A stretch of 64,000 bases of DNA from Aerococcus viridans (GTDB lineage Bacteria; Bacillota; Bacilli; Lactobacillales; Aerococcaceae): assembly GCF_001543285.1 (NCBI RefSeq), contig NZ_CP014164.1:2108001-2172000 (forward strand). Reading direction: 5' to 3'. Shown piece by piece: positions 47,281 through 56,559 of the stretch. Under the pieces are notes generated by a model. It was not told the origin of the DNA. It did not search any database and worked only from the letters and a program-made list of their open reading frames with translations. The translations under genes and the position numbers were made by a program. Positions within the stretch are counted from its first letter, which is position 1; each line of letters starts with the position of its first letter.

Positions 47281-47374
47281 ATTTATTGCTCCTTCAACAT
47301 TGAACTCTTCCAATACTTATAAGTAAAGAATAAGCTAAAAACCAATGAATGTCGAATAAAAACGGCTATACTTT

Positions 47375-48232
47375 TTACCAAGAAGCAACTACTGCACCTT
47401 TGAATGTTTCTTCGATAAAGGTTTTAACTTCGTCTGTCTTATAATATTCTTCTAGTTGTGCGATAACGGGATCTTCGGCGTCCTCAGTACGTGATACAAC
47501 CCAGTTTACCCATGTAGTATCTTCAGGATCTTCCATAGCAATGGCCAACTCTTCTGCACTCAAACCGGCGTCTAAAATATAATTTGAGTTGATACCTGCC
47601 GCAGCCACATCGGGTAATTGAGCGATAAATTGGGCCGGATCTCCTGTAATAAAGTTTAAATTCAAATGATTTTCTTCAATATCATCTACTGTAGCAGCAA
47701 TGCCTAACCCTTCAGGCAAAGTAATCACACCAGCTCGTTCTAATACTAGAAGTGCACGACCTTCTTGAGAAGGGGTATTTGGTACTGCAATCGTATCGCC
47801 TTCTTGTAATTCATCTACTGTATCGTACTGTTCAGAGTATATCCCCATTGGAATCGTGATATTTTCAAAGGCCTGTGTAAATTCATATCCTGTATCTGCG
47901 ATCACGGTTTCTAAATAAGGGCCAGTTTGGATAGAGTTAAGATCTAATTCACCATCCGCTAAGGCGGTATTTGGTGCAATAAAATCATTGAACACTACTA
48001 ATTCAATATCCAAACCATCCGCTGCTGCCCTTTCTTTTACTAATTCAAAAATATCTTCGTGGGGACCAGCTGTGACACCAATCTTTAGAACGCCATCTTC
48101 TAACAAGCCTGACGACGTTGCCGTCTCATCTTCACTTGTAGCTGTTGATTCACTTGCTGGATTAAAGCACCCTCCTAATGCAAGTGTCGCCGCCCCTAAT
48201 ACCGTTAGTAACCCTTTAGTCCGTTTCTTCAT
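47375..48232 (-). CDS. metQ: Methionine-type ABC substrate-binding lipoprotein (MetQ/NlpA family)
   Basis: A 285-aa lipoprotein. The lipobox LGGC places the lipidated cysteine at Cys22, after a KKRTK signal start. A Ser/Thr/Glu-rich linker runs to about residue 42. The mature part begins LKIGVTAGPHEDIFELV and contains DLNSIQTGPYLE and NTPSQEGRALLVLERAGVI, as in MetQ. It would bind L-methionine or a related amino acid outside the cell. No metN or metI gene is adjacent, so it must share a transporter encoded elsewhere or serve a different function. It is co-transcribed with the aminotransferase gene 26 bp upstream. Confidence 0.85.
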   Translation of the reverse strand: MKKRTKGLLTVLGAATLALGGCFNPASESTATSEDETATSSGLLEDGVLKIGVTAGPHEDIFELVKERAAADGLDIELVVFNDFIAPNTALADGELDLNSIQTGPYLETVIADTGYEFTQAFENITIPMGIYSEQYDTVDELQEGDTIAVPNTPSQEGRALLVLERAGVITLPEGLGIAATVDDIEENHLNLNFITGDPAQFIAQLPDVAAAGINSNYILDAGLSAEELAIAMEDPEDTTWVNWVVSRTEDAEDPVIAQLEEYYKTDEVKTFIEETFKGAVVASW

Positions 48233-48258
48233 CTGTTATTCTCCTCCATATATAATGA

Positions 48259-49443
48259 TTAGTTATTGAATTGCTTGTATACTCGAGCAATCCTACTAGC
48301 CGCTTCTTGCAAAATAGCTGTATCTGCGATTAAGCCAATTCGGATATACCCCTGACCTGCAGTACCAAAACCATTACCCGGCGCCACTGCCACATGCACT
48401 TCTTCAGCAAGAATTTGCACAAAAGTTTCTGCATCCACCCCTTTTGGTGTCTGCATCCATTGGTAAATGGTCCCTTTGGATGGCGTCACTTGAATGCCTG
48501 CTTGGTCAAATTCCCGAATGACCGCGTCCCGTCTAGCTTGGTAAGTGGCTTTCATTTTGCTAGTAAAGTCTTGATCTTCGTCCGCTAATAAAGCTGCGAC
48601 GGCTTCCTGGATAGCCCCGTACATACCAACTGTCGTATGGTCCTGCAAGCTGTTCAGATAGCCGACTACTTGCGGGTTACCCACTGCGAAACCGACGCGC
48701 CAACCTGGAATGTTGTAAAACTTGGATAGAGAAAATAGCTCAAGACCAACTGCCTTAGCACCCGGGGTTTCAAGATATGATAGGGGGGGTGCCTGGTCAA
48801 AAACATACGGAGCGTAGGCAAAGTCATGAACCACGAAAATCTTGTTGTCCTTGGCTACAGCCACCGTGTCCTCGAAAAATCCCGGCGTGGCTAAAGCGCC
48901 CGTTGGATTGTTGGGGTAATTCAGGTACATGACCTTAGCACGGTCGCGGTCCCCTTGGGCAACCTGGTCAAAATCAACCAGGTAATTATTTTCCGCCAGT
49001 AGGTCCATAAAAATCGTATCCGCTTGGGTTAAACCAATGGCCGATAGATAGTCTGGATAGGTAGGATTGGGCAGTAAAATTCCGTCCCCCTTGTTGACTA
49101 AGACCTGACTCACCTTCATAATGGCCTCTTTAGACCCGTGGAATAGAGCCACTTCTGTTTCTGGATCAATGTCTACCCCAAATTGATGGTGGTAAAACTT
49201 GGCCACCGCTTGCTTTAGCAAGTCTTCCCCGCGATACGGGCCATACCGGTCATATTTCGGATTATCGATAGCCGACCGTAACACCTCTTTCAGGGCTTGT
49301 GGTGCCGGTAAATCTGGCGTCCCAACCGCTAAATCGATCACGTCATCATAGCGACTCTTAAGGTCCGATATCGCTGCTGTTAAACTTGAGAAATATTGAC
49401 TTGGCAAGGATTGAAAAATATTTGAAGGTTGAAAATCAACCAT
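48259..49443 (-). CDS. PLP-dependent aminotransferase, class I/II
   Basis: A 394-aa fold-type I aminotransferase. The PLP lysine lies in SLSKFYNIPGWRVGF; NYPNNPTGA and HDFAYAPYVFD are the other cofactor-site motifs. The N-terminal IDLAVGTPDLPAPQ and the C-terminal RIGLIAD complete the family pattern. It resembles the PatA/DapX-like group that acts on N-acetyl-diaminopimelate or on aromatic or methionine-related 2-oxo acids. The partner metQ downstream hints at methionine salvage (transamination of 2-oxo-4-methylthiobutyrate), but this is inference from context only. A promoter lies at 49553-49581. Confidence 0.82.
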   Translation of the reverse strand: MVDFQPSNIFQSLPSQYFSSLTAAISDLKSRYDDVIDLAVGTPDLPAPQALKEVLRSAIDNPKYDRYGPYRGEDLLKQAVAKFYHHQFGVDIDPETEVALFHGSKEAIMKVSQVLVNKGDGILLPNPTYPDYLSAIGLTQADTIFMDLLAENNYLVDFDQVAQGDRDRAKVMYLNYPNNPTGALATPGFFEDTVAVAKDNKIFVVHDFAYAPYVFDQAPPLSYLETPGAKAVGLELFSLSKFYNIPGWRVGFAVGNPQVVGYLNSLQDHTTVGMYGAIQEAVAALLADEDQDFTSKMKATYQARRDAVIREFDQAGIQVTPSKGTIYQWMQTPKGVDAETFVQILAEEVHVAVAPGNGFGTAGQGYIRIGLIADTAILQEAASRIARVYKQFNN

Positions 49444-49552
49444 ATGCCACCGTCCTTTCTGATAAAAACTATGCGGTCTCTATCCAATGAGTTATAGCCA
49501 CTTTACCTTTTAATCTCCTCCATATCAATTATTTAAAGATATCGATTTCCGT

Positions 49553-49581
49553 CGTATATTGAACGGTTATAACTATCACAA
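49553..49581 (-). promoter_or_regulatory. Promoter of the aminotransferase-metQ operon
   Basis: On the minus strand TTGTGA (49576-49581) and TATACG (49553-49558) are separated by 17 bases. No riboswitch or T-box was seen in the 110-base leader. Confidence 0.6.
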
Positions 49582-49588
49582 ATCATTG

Positions 49589-49622
49589 AAAAAGGGGATT
49601 GCAACCGGACATTGCAATCCCC
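49589..49622 (-). terminator. Terminator of the mannitol operon
   Basis: GGGGATTGCAA (49594-49604) pairs perfectly with TTGCAATCCCC (49612-49622). Five T follow on the minus strand. It lies 40 bases past the mtlD stop. Confidence 0.9.
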
Positions 49623-49661
49623 ATCTTAATACGGTTATTTCAAAATAACCTGCCTGGATCA

Positions 49662-50798
49662 TTATTTAATTTTACTAGCAATTTCAGCTACTAAGTCAGC
49701 GTCTTCAAGACCAGTGACCGTTTGAATAACTTGGTCAAGTGGTTGATCTGCTAACATTTTTTGCAGTTCTTGGCTTTGTTCATCGTCTGCGTCACTGTAT
49801 TCAAAAATGTATGCGACTGTTTCAAGTAAAGCGTCGTAAGCTAGGCCACGTTCTTTTGTCTCACGAATTGGACGGATAAAGCGTTCGTCGTAACCTAATT
49901 TACGGATTGGTGTACGGGCAACACGTGTAATAGCATCTGAAATATGGCTGTTTTGGAAACGGCCTACGATTTTGTTGGCATAAGCTGCGTGTGCTTCTTG
50001 GTCAAAGCCCCATTTTTCAACTAATAAGGCACCAGTTTCTGCTAGCACTGCTTGTAATTGTTGTAAGACATTGTCGTCTTTTAAGGCCTGGTCAATTGTT
50101 TCGTAACCATAGTGTTTACCTGTATAAGCTGTCGTTGCATGCCCGGTGTTTACAGAGAATAGTTTACGTTCGATATAAGGTAGTAAATCTTCAACGTATA
50201 ATACGCCCTCTAGCTTGATTTGCGTCCCTTTAACCTTAGTTTGGTCGATAACCCATTCAGAGAATGGCTCAACGGATACAAACAGAGGATCTTCGTGACT
50301 TTGCATTGGGACAATACGGTCAACTGCCGCATTGGGGAAACCAATATATTGGTCAACGTAGATACGATCAGCCTCATCGAAATAAGCTGACACTTTCTCA
50401 TTTAAGAAATCAGTCCCACCGATCATATTTTCGCATGCGATAATGTCCATTTGACGAGTGTCGCCATTTTCCCGGCGTAACTTAACCCCATTGGCAATTA
50501 ATTCAGCAATATAAGGTAAGATATTAGGTCCTATAGCAGTTGTCACAATATCTGCTTCAGCTACTGCTTCAGCTACCGCTTCAGGTTCTTTACCGTTGTT
50601 TAAACCACTGAAACCAGAAACAGTTAAACGTTGGTGCGCATCATCAGCGTATTCAATTTCGTAACTATCACGGTCGTTTAAGGCATCGATTAACGTTTCG
50701 TTGATATCGACAAAGGTGATGTCGAACCCATTCTTATGTAAGATTTCACCTATAAATCCACGACCAATATTGCCAGCACCAAAATGTACAGCTTTCAT
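49662..50798 (-). CDS. mtlD: Mannitol-1-phosphate 5-dehydrogenase
   Basis: Converts mannitol-1-phosphate to fructose-6-phosphate with NAD+. The 378-aa length and the N-terminal KAVHFGAGNIGRGFIGEIL Rossmann motif are standard. Further family marks are ENMIGGTDFL and the KLFSVNTGHATTAYTGKHYG block that includes active-site residues. It starts immediately after the mtlF stop with no gap and closes the operon mtlA-mtlR-mtlF-mtlD. The assignment is secure. Confidence 0.97.
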   Translation of the reverse strand: MKAVHFGAGNIGRGFIGEILHKNGFDITFVDINETLIDALNDRDSYEIEYADDAHQRLTVSGFSGLNNGKEPEAVAEAVAEADIVTTAIGPNILPYIAELIANGVKLRRENGDTRQMDIIACENMIGGTDFLNEKVSAYFDEADRIYVDQYIGFPNAAVDRIVPMQSHEDPLFVSVEPFSEWVIDQTKVKGTQIKLEGVLYVEDLLPYIERKLFSVNTGHATTAYTGKHYGYETIDQALKDDNVLQQLQAVLAETGALLVEKWGFDQEAHAAYANKIVGRFQNSHISDAITRVARTPIRKLGYDERFIRPIRETKERGLAYDALLETVAYIFEYSDADDEQSQELQKMLADQPLDQVIQTVTGLEDADLVAEIASKIK

Positions 50799-51242
50799 TT
50801 ATGCTTCAACCTCCTTCAACATATCAATAACTTCTTCAGCCGTTTTTGCATCTCCTAGACGGACAACATTCGCCACATCTGAACAGTAGGCTGCAATTTT
50901 AGACAATAAATCTAAGTGATCATCACCAACGCCAGCAATTCCAAAAATAGCCACAGCTAATTTCTCTTCTTTACTATTATCAGAGAAGTTAACGCCCTTT
51001 GGCACTTGCACAAAAGAAATTGCCGTATGGTTGACGTGGTTTTTACTATCGTCTGTACCATGTGGGATAGCGACAAAATTGCCCATGTATGTAGACACAA
51101 TGCCTTCACGCTCGATCATACCCTCTACATAATCAGCATCTACCGCACCGTCTTGTACCAATAATTGGCCAGCAGCGCGAATGGCTTCCTCTTTTGTTGT
51201 AAATGTATTATTCAACTGAATTAACTCTTTTTTCAATTCCAT
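50799..51242 (-). CDS. mtlF: PTS mannitol-specific EIIA component
   Basis: A 147-aa phosphocarrier that accepts phosphate from HPr and passes it to the EIIB domain of MtlA. The phosphorylated histidine is His61 in VAIPHGTDDSK. The N-terminal FTTKEEAIRAAGQLLVQDG and the C-terminal LSKIAAYCSDVANVVRL segments are typical of the mannitol/fructose EIIA family. GGATG precedes the ATG. It abuts mtlD. The 150-bp gap to mtlR upstream carries repeat sequences. Confidence 0.95.
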   Translation of the reverse strand: MELKKELIQLNNTFTTKEEAIRAAGQLLVQDGAVDADYVEGMIEREGIVSTYMGNFVAIPHGTDDSKNHVNHTAISFVQVPKGVNFSDNSKEEKLAVAIFGIAGVGDDHLDLLSKIAAYCSDVANVVRLGDAKTAEEVIDMLKEVEA

Positions 51243-51392
51243 TCAATCACATCCTTCTTTTGCTTGAGCTGAACTGTAAAGTCCAGACTTAGTTTCCTTG
51301 CGCTCACCCAGTATTGAGTTCGCACCCTTTTTAATCTCACTTGTAACTTAAAGTTACGGGCTCTCGCACTCGCACCCTTTTTGTCTCATCCT
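51243..51392 (-). repeat. GGGTGCGA-type repeats between mtlR and mtlF
   Basis: Two copies of TCGCACCCTTTTT on the plus strand (51320-51332 and 51370-51382), read as AAAAAGGGTGCGA on the minus strand, lie 50 bp apart. Hairpins GTAACTT-TA-AAGTTAC and GAGC...GCTC lie between and after them. The repeat word is the same as near 8.7 kb and 22.8 kb, but the TCACAC hairpin of those regions is absent. It interrupts the mtl operon, so it would be transcribed with it. Confidence 0.5.
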
Positions 51393-53480
51393 TTATTCAA
51401 ATGTGGTGGTTTCTTCTACAAACAATGCACTCAATAGTTGTAATACGATGGCCTTTGTCCCACTTCTATAGATTTCCGTGTTCAAATCATTATCAATAAT
51501 GGAAGAGGATATCTTACCCAGCAATAGTTCATTTTCCCAAGATAATGGTTCTGGGGCTAGTAATAACAAGATTCGTTTCAATTCAATTGTCGTCCGGTCC
51601 ATGCCCAATATTTCAAACGGTCGGTCTAATTCATATATGGAGAAGAAGGCTTCCTTGACTTGTGGGTTGGTCGAGTGGAATAAAGCAATGTTTGAATGCG
51701 GTATCCCAATGGGCGCTTCCAGATAGCGCTGAATCACTCGTTTCGTCACTCGGTCAGGTTCCTCCACCACTTGGTCAGATAATCCCTGGATGATTTCTAA
51801 CAAACTAGCTTCAACTGTTTCCTTAGATTGAATTTGGTGAATATCAAATTTCTCGAGAATCTTATTGGCCGTGTTGACCAATTGATAAAGTCGTTCAAAC
51901 TGCATGTCCGCTGACCCATTTGCCTGTTGACTCGCCTGGGTACGCTCTTTTGACTGCGATAAGTGTTTAATTTCTTGCCGAATCGCCATAATCTCATCAT
52001 CCAAAAGTAAGGGCGAAATCACCTGATATGGATAATTAAAGCCTGCCAGGAAACTAGTCGATAAAATCAAATCATACTGGTCATAATCGACCTTGGACAT
52101 CTGCGAAACCTTCACAATATCCAACTGCTTCACTTCTGGAATCTTATTGGAAAAACGGCTCTCCAAGATTTTGCTGGTACCAAACCCGCCAGCACTTAGG
52201 ATGACAATCTTCAAGTTGCGGGAGATCGGCTGGCGCTCAATAGACGAGGCGTAATGGATAATAATATAAGCCATCTCTTCCTTAGTAAAGGTAATATCCG
52301 GAAAGACCTCTTTCAATGATAGGTCCACTGCTTCATGTAAATTAGGGTAGCCTGCAATCATTTTATCTAAGATAATATCATCACTAGTAATCGCTTGGTC
52401 TAAACGTTTTAAGGCCGCATTTAAATGGGTCAATAAGTCTTCAAACAAGCGGTTGTCCTGTCTAAAATCGTAACCTGTTTTGGTCGAAATTTTTCTAGTT
52501 AACTCCGCCACCCGATAGGACAATTCCGTATCAAAGTTGTTGGAGAAGATATTTTGTGGTCGGTTGAAATTCATCCCTTCCAACTGACGCGCAAACATAT
52601 GGCGTTCATTGAAATCAATGGCCAGCTTCATTTCCTTGGCAATAATCTCATACATTTGATGAGACAAGCGGATGAAATGACTCGATTGGTCTTTAGCTAG
52701 GATTTCACTATGAATACTGTGCCCTTGTTGGATACGGAAAATATTCACCACAAAACTCAGGATAATCGTCTTCAATTGGTTATCTGGTAAGTTGGACAAC
52801 TTTTGGTGAATCAAGTTCGACTTAAATATCTGGTAAGCAATTTCATATATGTCACTCGGGATTATCTGGATGAAAAAGGCATCCTCTGAATGGGGCAGTT
52901 GCCCTTGTTCAGTCATTTGGTTGAAATACAGAAAGAAATCAATTTCCTTGATATTGTAATCCAACAAATTGACAATTAATTGCCGGATAACCGTCTCTTC
53001 ACCCTTCACCTTCAAATTAGCATGACTAGAGCTTTCAATTTGAATATCATATTCACTCAAACTGGCTTTTACACTAGCCATATCCGTGTTGAGCGTCCGT
53101 ACACTGACGGAAAAATCATAGGCCATGGCTTCAACTGTGCTAATCCCTTGACCCGACAAGACCATTAAGGCAATGGCATTTTGTCGTTGGGCCTTAGATA
53201 AGTCACCATAAGGATGGGCATTGAGCTGGTCCCTCAACGCCGCCTTATCCTCATCGCTACCAATTAAGTAATACCCTTCATTTCTTGGCTTGTCTAACCG
53301 CAAGTTCAACTGTCTAAGCGACTCTTCAATATGGCTAATTTCACGATACACTGTGCGTTTGCTTATATCGAGTTCATCTTGAATGTCTTTTTGGGTCACA
53401 CCTTTTGGATAGGCCAGCAACAAATTCAAGATGCTCTTTTCTCGCTCTGTAAAATACACTTCCATCGCTCCCTTAGTCAA
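51393..53480 (-). CDS. mtlR: Mannitol operon transcriptional activator MtlR (PRD-EIIB-EIIA type)
   Basis: A 695-aa multidomain regulator. The N-terminus has a winged HTH (SILNLLLAYPKGVTQKDIQDELDISKRTVYREI, about 16-48) and a second DNA-binding or Mga-like module. Two PRD domains occupy about 190-400, then a GatB-like EIIB domain (IVILSAGGFGTSKILESRF, about 425-445) and a C-terminal mannitol-type EIIA-like domain containing IGIPHSNIALFHS. Domain order and length match Geobacillus/Bacillus MtlR. Phosphorylation by HPr and EII components sets its activity. The start is uncertain: TTG at 53480, or the ATG five codons later, which lies close to AAGGGAG. It sits between mtlA and mtlF. Confidence 0.92.
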   Translation of the reverse strand: MTKGAMEVYFTEREKSILNLLLAYPKGVTQKDIQDELDISKRTVYREISHIEESLRQLNLRLDKPRNEGYYLIGSDEDKAALRDQLNAHPYGDLSKAQRQNAIALMVLSGQGISTVEAMAYDFSVSVRTLNTDMASVKASLSEYDIQIESSSHANLKVKGEETVIRQLIVNLLDYNIKEIDFFLYFNQMTEQGQLPHSEDAFFIQIIPSDIYEIAYQIFKSNLIHQKLSNLPDNQLKTIILSFVVNIFRIQQGHSIHSEILAKDQSSHFIRLSHQMYEIIAKEMKLAIDFNERHMFARQLEGMNFNRPQNIFSNNFDTELSYRVAELTRKISTKTGYDFRQDNRLFEDLLTHLNAALKRLDQAITSDDIILDKMIAGYPNLHEAVDLSLKEVFPDITFTKEEMAYIIIHYASSIERQPISRNLKIVILSAGGFGTSKILESRFSNKIPEVKQLDIVKVSQMSKVDYDQYDLILSTSFLAGFNYPYQVISPLLLDDEIMAIRQEIKHLSQSKERTQASQQANGSADMQFERLYQLVNTANKILEKFDIHQIQSKETVEASLLEIIQGLSDQVVEEPDRVTKRVIQRYLEAPIGIPHSNIALFHSTNPQVKEAFFSIYELDRPFEILGMDRTTIELKRILLLLAPEPLSWENELLLGKISSSIIDNDLNTEIYRSGTKAIVLQLLSALFVEETTTFE

Positions 53481-53502
53481 AACCTACATGTTTTCGATAT
53501 GA

Positions 53503-55314
53503 CTAATTTACCTTATTTAACAGCTTGTTGTACTGGTTTTGCTCATATAATTTCGAAACTTCTTCAAATTGTGCTTCCGGTGCCACTTCTTTAGCAGGGT
53601 GAACCGTGTCTGCATCAACGATAATCAAGGTTTGCGAGTTATTTTGTAATTGTGCAAAAGGTACTGCTTCAGCTACAAGGTCAGATCCCGCTTTCTTCAA
53701 TTCATTACGTAAGTTTGAAGCTGCCATAACTGAAGCTGATGGTTTATCTTCATGGAAAGGCACTTGAATTAACCGCACATCTGCATGAACATCATCTGTT
53801 GTAGTGGCTGCTGGACTTACCGGTGCTGCTGGGCTCGTCTCTTCTTCAGATGCTACCTGCATTTCACCTAAAATTTCATCATAACGGTCACCATCTAAGA
53901 AGTTACCCACAGATACGTGAGATGCTAAAGGTGCTTGTCGCTTAGCTCGATCAGTCAATTCTTCTTGAGTGATAACAAGGACACCTGCTTGATTTTCTAA
54001 TTTCGAAATAGCCGTATTTGTGATAGACATGTCATAACCTAATTTTTTCGCTTTCTTACGTAACAATGAGGCACCCATGGCACTAGATCCCATACCTGCG
54101 TCACATGCGAAAATAATGCTGTTAATATCTTCTGGTGCAGGAATTTCACCTTCAACTGACGCTGAGCCAGCATTTGTTTCCTCAGAAGATTGGCCTTTTG
54201 AATCTGCTTTGGCTGCTTTAGCCGCCGCTTGGCTTTCTTCAAAGTTGTCTTGGTCTTGTTCACGGTCCATTTTAATAATTGGTGCCGCTACCAAGAATGA
54301 AACAAGTGTTGCAACTAATACTCCACCGATAACACCGATGTATGCACCTGGTGCTGTCATACCAAGGATAGCAATGATTGAACCTGGTGATGCTGGACCA
54401 GTTAAGGCTGCGTTTAATAGTTGGAAAGTTAATGTACCTGATACCCCACCAGCAATAACGGCTAGGAATAATAAAGGTTTCATCATCACATATGGGAAGT
54501 AGATTTCATGAATACCACCTAGAAAGTGGATAATAATCGCACCCGGTGCTGATGATCTTGCTGAGCCTTTTCCAAATACAGTAAAGGCTAATAGAATACC
54601 TAGACCAGGACCTGGGTTGGCTTCTAATAGGTAAAGAATTGAACGACCTGTTTCTGCTACTTGTTGTGACCCTAATGGCGTTAGAATACCATGGTTCAAT
54701 GCGTTATTAAGGAATAGAATCTTGGCTGGCTCGATAAATACATTAGCCAATGGTAGTAATCGTCTTTGAATAATCCAGTCTACACCTGTTGCAAAGATGG
54801 TTGTCATTCCTGAAACGAATGGCCCAACTGCATAGAAACCAACTAATACTAATAAGAAACCGATAATCCCGATTGAGAAGTTGTTAACCAACATTTCAAA
54901 ACCTGACGGGATTTTATCTTGAAATTTCTCATCAAATTTCTTGATGGCCCAACCACCTAAAGGACCTAAAACCATTGCTCCAATAAACATTGGCACTGTT
55001 GCTTGACCTGTTACAATTTCTGAGGCCCCTACAACCGCACCCATTGTGGCGATGGCACCAGTTACAGCCCCACGTTGACCATAAACCATGGAACCACCGG
55101 TATAACCGATTAAAATTGGTAGTAGGTAGTCACGCATTGGACCTACTAAGTTTGCTAGTGCTTCATTTGGCATCCACCCATCTGGAATGAACAGTGCTGT
55201 AATAATCCCCCAAGCAATAAATGACCCGATATTGGGCATAACCATACTAGATAAATAAGAACCTAATTTTTGAACCGATGCCTTTAAACCTGAATCTTTT
55301 GTTTTCTCCGACAT
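53503..55314 (-). CDS. mtlA: PTS mannitol transporter EIICB, with extended C-terminus
   Basis: Membrane permease that imports and phosphorylates mannitol. The EIIC domain (about 15-347) contains the GGIHEIYFPYVMMKP motif (266-280). After an Ala/Lys/Glu-rich linker, the EIIB domain begins at about 398 with phospho-cysteine Cys404 (IFACDAGMGSS). Unlike the common 470-510-aa enzymes, this one is 603 aa. The extra end (about 505-603: VRLIQVPFHEDKPSASVM, then TLIIVDADTVHPA) follows the EIIB strand-helix plan but has no cysteine. GGAGGAG precedes the ATG. It is the first gene of the mtl operon, with a cre-like site upstream. Confidence 0.94.
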   Translation of the reverse strand: MSEKTKDSGLKASVQKLGSYLSSMVMPNIGSFIAWGIITALFIPDGWMPNEALANLVGPMRDYLLPILIGYTGGSMVYGQRGAVTGAIATMGAVVGASEIVTGQATVPMFIGAMVLGPLGGWAIKKFDEKFQDKIPSGFEMLVNNFSIGIIGFLLVLVGFYAVGPFVSGMTTIFATGVDWIIQRRLLPLANVFIEPAKILFLNNALNHGILTPLGSQQVAETGRSILYLLEANPGPGLGILLAFTVFGKGSARSSAPGAIIIHFLGGIHEIYFPYVMMKPLLFLAVIAGGVSGTLTFQLLNAALTGPASPGSIIAILGMTAPGAYIGVIGGVLVATLVSFLVAAPIIKMDREQDQDNFEESQAAAKAAKADSKGQSSEETNAGSASVEGEIPAPEDINSIIFACDAGMGSSAMGASLLRKKAKKLGYDMSITNTAISKLENQAGVLVITQEELTDRAKRQAPLASHVSVGNFLDGDRYDEILGEMQVASEEETSPAAPVSPAATTTDDVHADVRLIQVPFHEDKPSASVMAASNLRNELKKAGSDLVAEAVPFAQLQNNSQTLIIVDADTVHPAKEVAPEAQFEEVSKLYEQNQYNKLLNKVN

Positions 55315-55361
55315 AAGCGTTCTCCTCCTTTGTTTAATTCATCTATTATCTTATTCGTAAT

Positions 55362-55375
55362 CGGAAGCGGTTACA
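55362..55375 (-). promoter_or_regulatory. cre-like CcpA site upstream of mtlA
   Basis: The plus-strand word CGGAAGCGGTTACA matches the cre consensus at 12 of 14 positions. It lies in the shared 193-bp region between mtlA and nagB, so it could act on either. Carbon catabolite control of mannitol uptake is expected. Confidence 0.55.
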
Positions 55376-55507
55376 ATGATTTCAGCATGTAAGTTTGGCA
55401 CACTTAAGCATGACACTTTTTCCTTGTTCCGGTTTCTATCTTTCTATGATAAACTGACAGTAAAGATTATGTATTGATCAAAAAATCACATTTTAGGAGG
55501 ATTATTT

Positions 55508-56215
55508 ATGGATATCAAGATTTTTGATACCGCAAAAGAAGCATCTAAAGAGGTTTTCCATGAATTTGAGCAAGCATTAGCCAGCGGTGCAACAACTTTT
55601 GGTTTAGCAACGGGTTCAACACCAGAAGATTTATATGAATATTTAACATCTTCTGACTTAGACTTTAGTAACGCAACTGCTTTAAACCTAGATGAATATT
55701 TTGGCTTGCCTGCTGATCATCCACAAAGTTACGCAACTTTTATGGACAAGCACCTTTTTAGTAAGAAACCTTTCAAAGAAACTTTTATCCCTAACGGTTT
55801 AGCAACAGATGTTGAGGCAGAAATTGCTCGCTACAATGCACTATTAGAGGAGCATCCAATTGACCTACAAATCCTAGGTATTGGACAAAATGCGCATATC
55901 GGTTTCAACGAGCCAGGTGCTTCTCGCCATATGAAAACACAGTTAGTAGACTTAGCAGAAAGTACTATTCAAGCAAATGCTCGTTTCTTCGATTCTATAG
56001 AAGATGTACCAACCAAAGCTTTCTCTATGGGCTTAGCGTCTATTATGCAATCTAAACGTATCCTACTACTCGCTTTTGGTGAATCTAAAGCACAAGCAGT
56101 TAAGGATATGGTTGAAGGTCCTGTGACTGAAGAGGTACCTGCAAGCCTGTTACAAGAACATCCTAATGTGGCCGTTTACCTAGATAGGGCTGCTGCAAGC
56201 CTCTTAAATAAATAG
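55508..56215 (+). CDS. nagB: Glucosamine-6-phosphate deaminase
   Basis: Converts glucosamine-6-phosphate to fructose-6-phosphate and ammonia, feeding amino sugars into glycolysis. The 235-aa length suits the Gram-positive form. The phosphate-binding [11 protein letters not shown] (33-43) and LNLDEYFGL (59-67) blocks are typical. The catalytic loop reads [14 protein letters not shown], with Ala where almost all relatives have Gly (NGH). AGGAGG precedes the ATG. It is divergent from mtlA, with its own terminator. nagA is not in this window. Confidence 0.95.
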   Translation: MDIKIFDTAKEASKEVFHEFEQALASGATTFGLATGSTPEDLYEYLTSSDLDFSNATALNLDEYFGLPADHPQSYATFMDKHLFSKKPFKETFIPNGLATDVEAEIARYNALLEEHPIDLQILGIGQNAHIGFNEPGASRHMKTQLVDLAESTIQANARFFDSIEDVPTKAFSMGLASIMQSKRILLLAFGESKAQAVKDMVEGPVTEEVPASLLQEHPNVAVYLDRAAASLLNK

Positions 56216-56241
56216 TCACCGAGTTTTACTTATAAATAAAC

Positions 56242-56284
56242 AAATAGCCTATGACAGACTTAGAGTCGGTGTCATGGGCTATTT
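56242..56284 (+). terminator. Terminator of nagB
   Basis: AAATAGCCTATGACA (56242-56256) pairs with TGTCATGGGCTATTT (56270-56284), with one wobble. No gene was seen from here to 56559, apart from the next promoter. Confidence 0.85.
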
Positions 56285-56484
56285 AATTGTACATTCCTTA
56301 TTACTACAATCCTTCCTTTAGTCAGTGTATACAACTTTCAACCATTTTGCCTTTCAATGATTCATACTTATACTATACCCTGTGTCTTTTATTTAATGCA
56401 TCTTCCTTTTACAAAACTTTTGTATGCACATTGAAGATTAATAGAGGAAATCGCATAACGCCTTGTAAGAATATGGGTAAATAT

Positions 56485-56513
56485 TTGCAAATCTAATAAA
56501 GCGTTGTTATAGT
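56485..56513 (+). promoter_or_regulatory. Promoter of the stress-type SDR gene
   Basis: TTGCAA (56485-56490), a 17-base spacer and TATAGT (56508-56513), followed by AGGAGG before the ATG at 56560. Confidence 0.65.
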
Positions 56514-56559
56514 GAATAATATAACTAATATTGGATAGGTCATATAGGAGGAATTTCAT

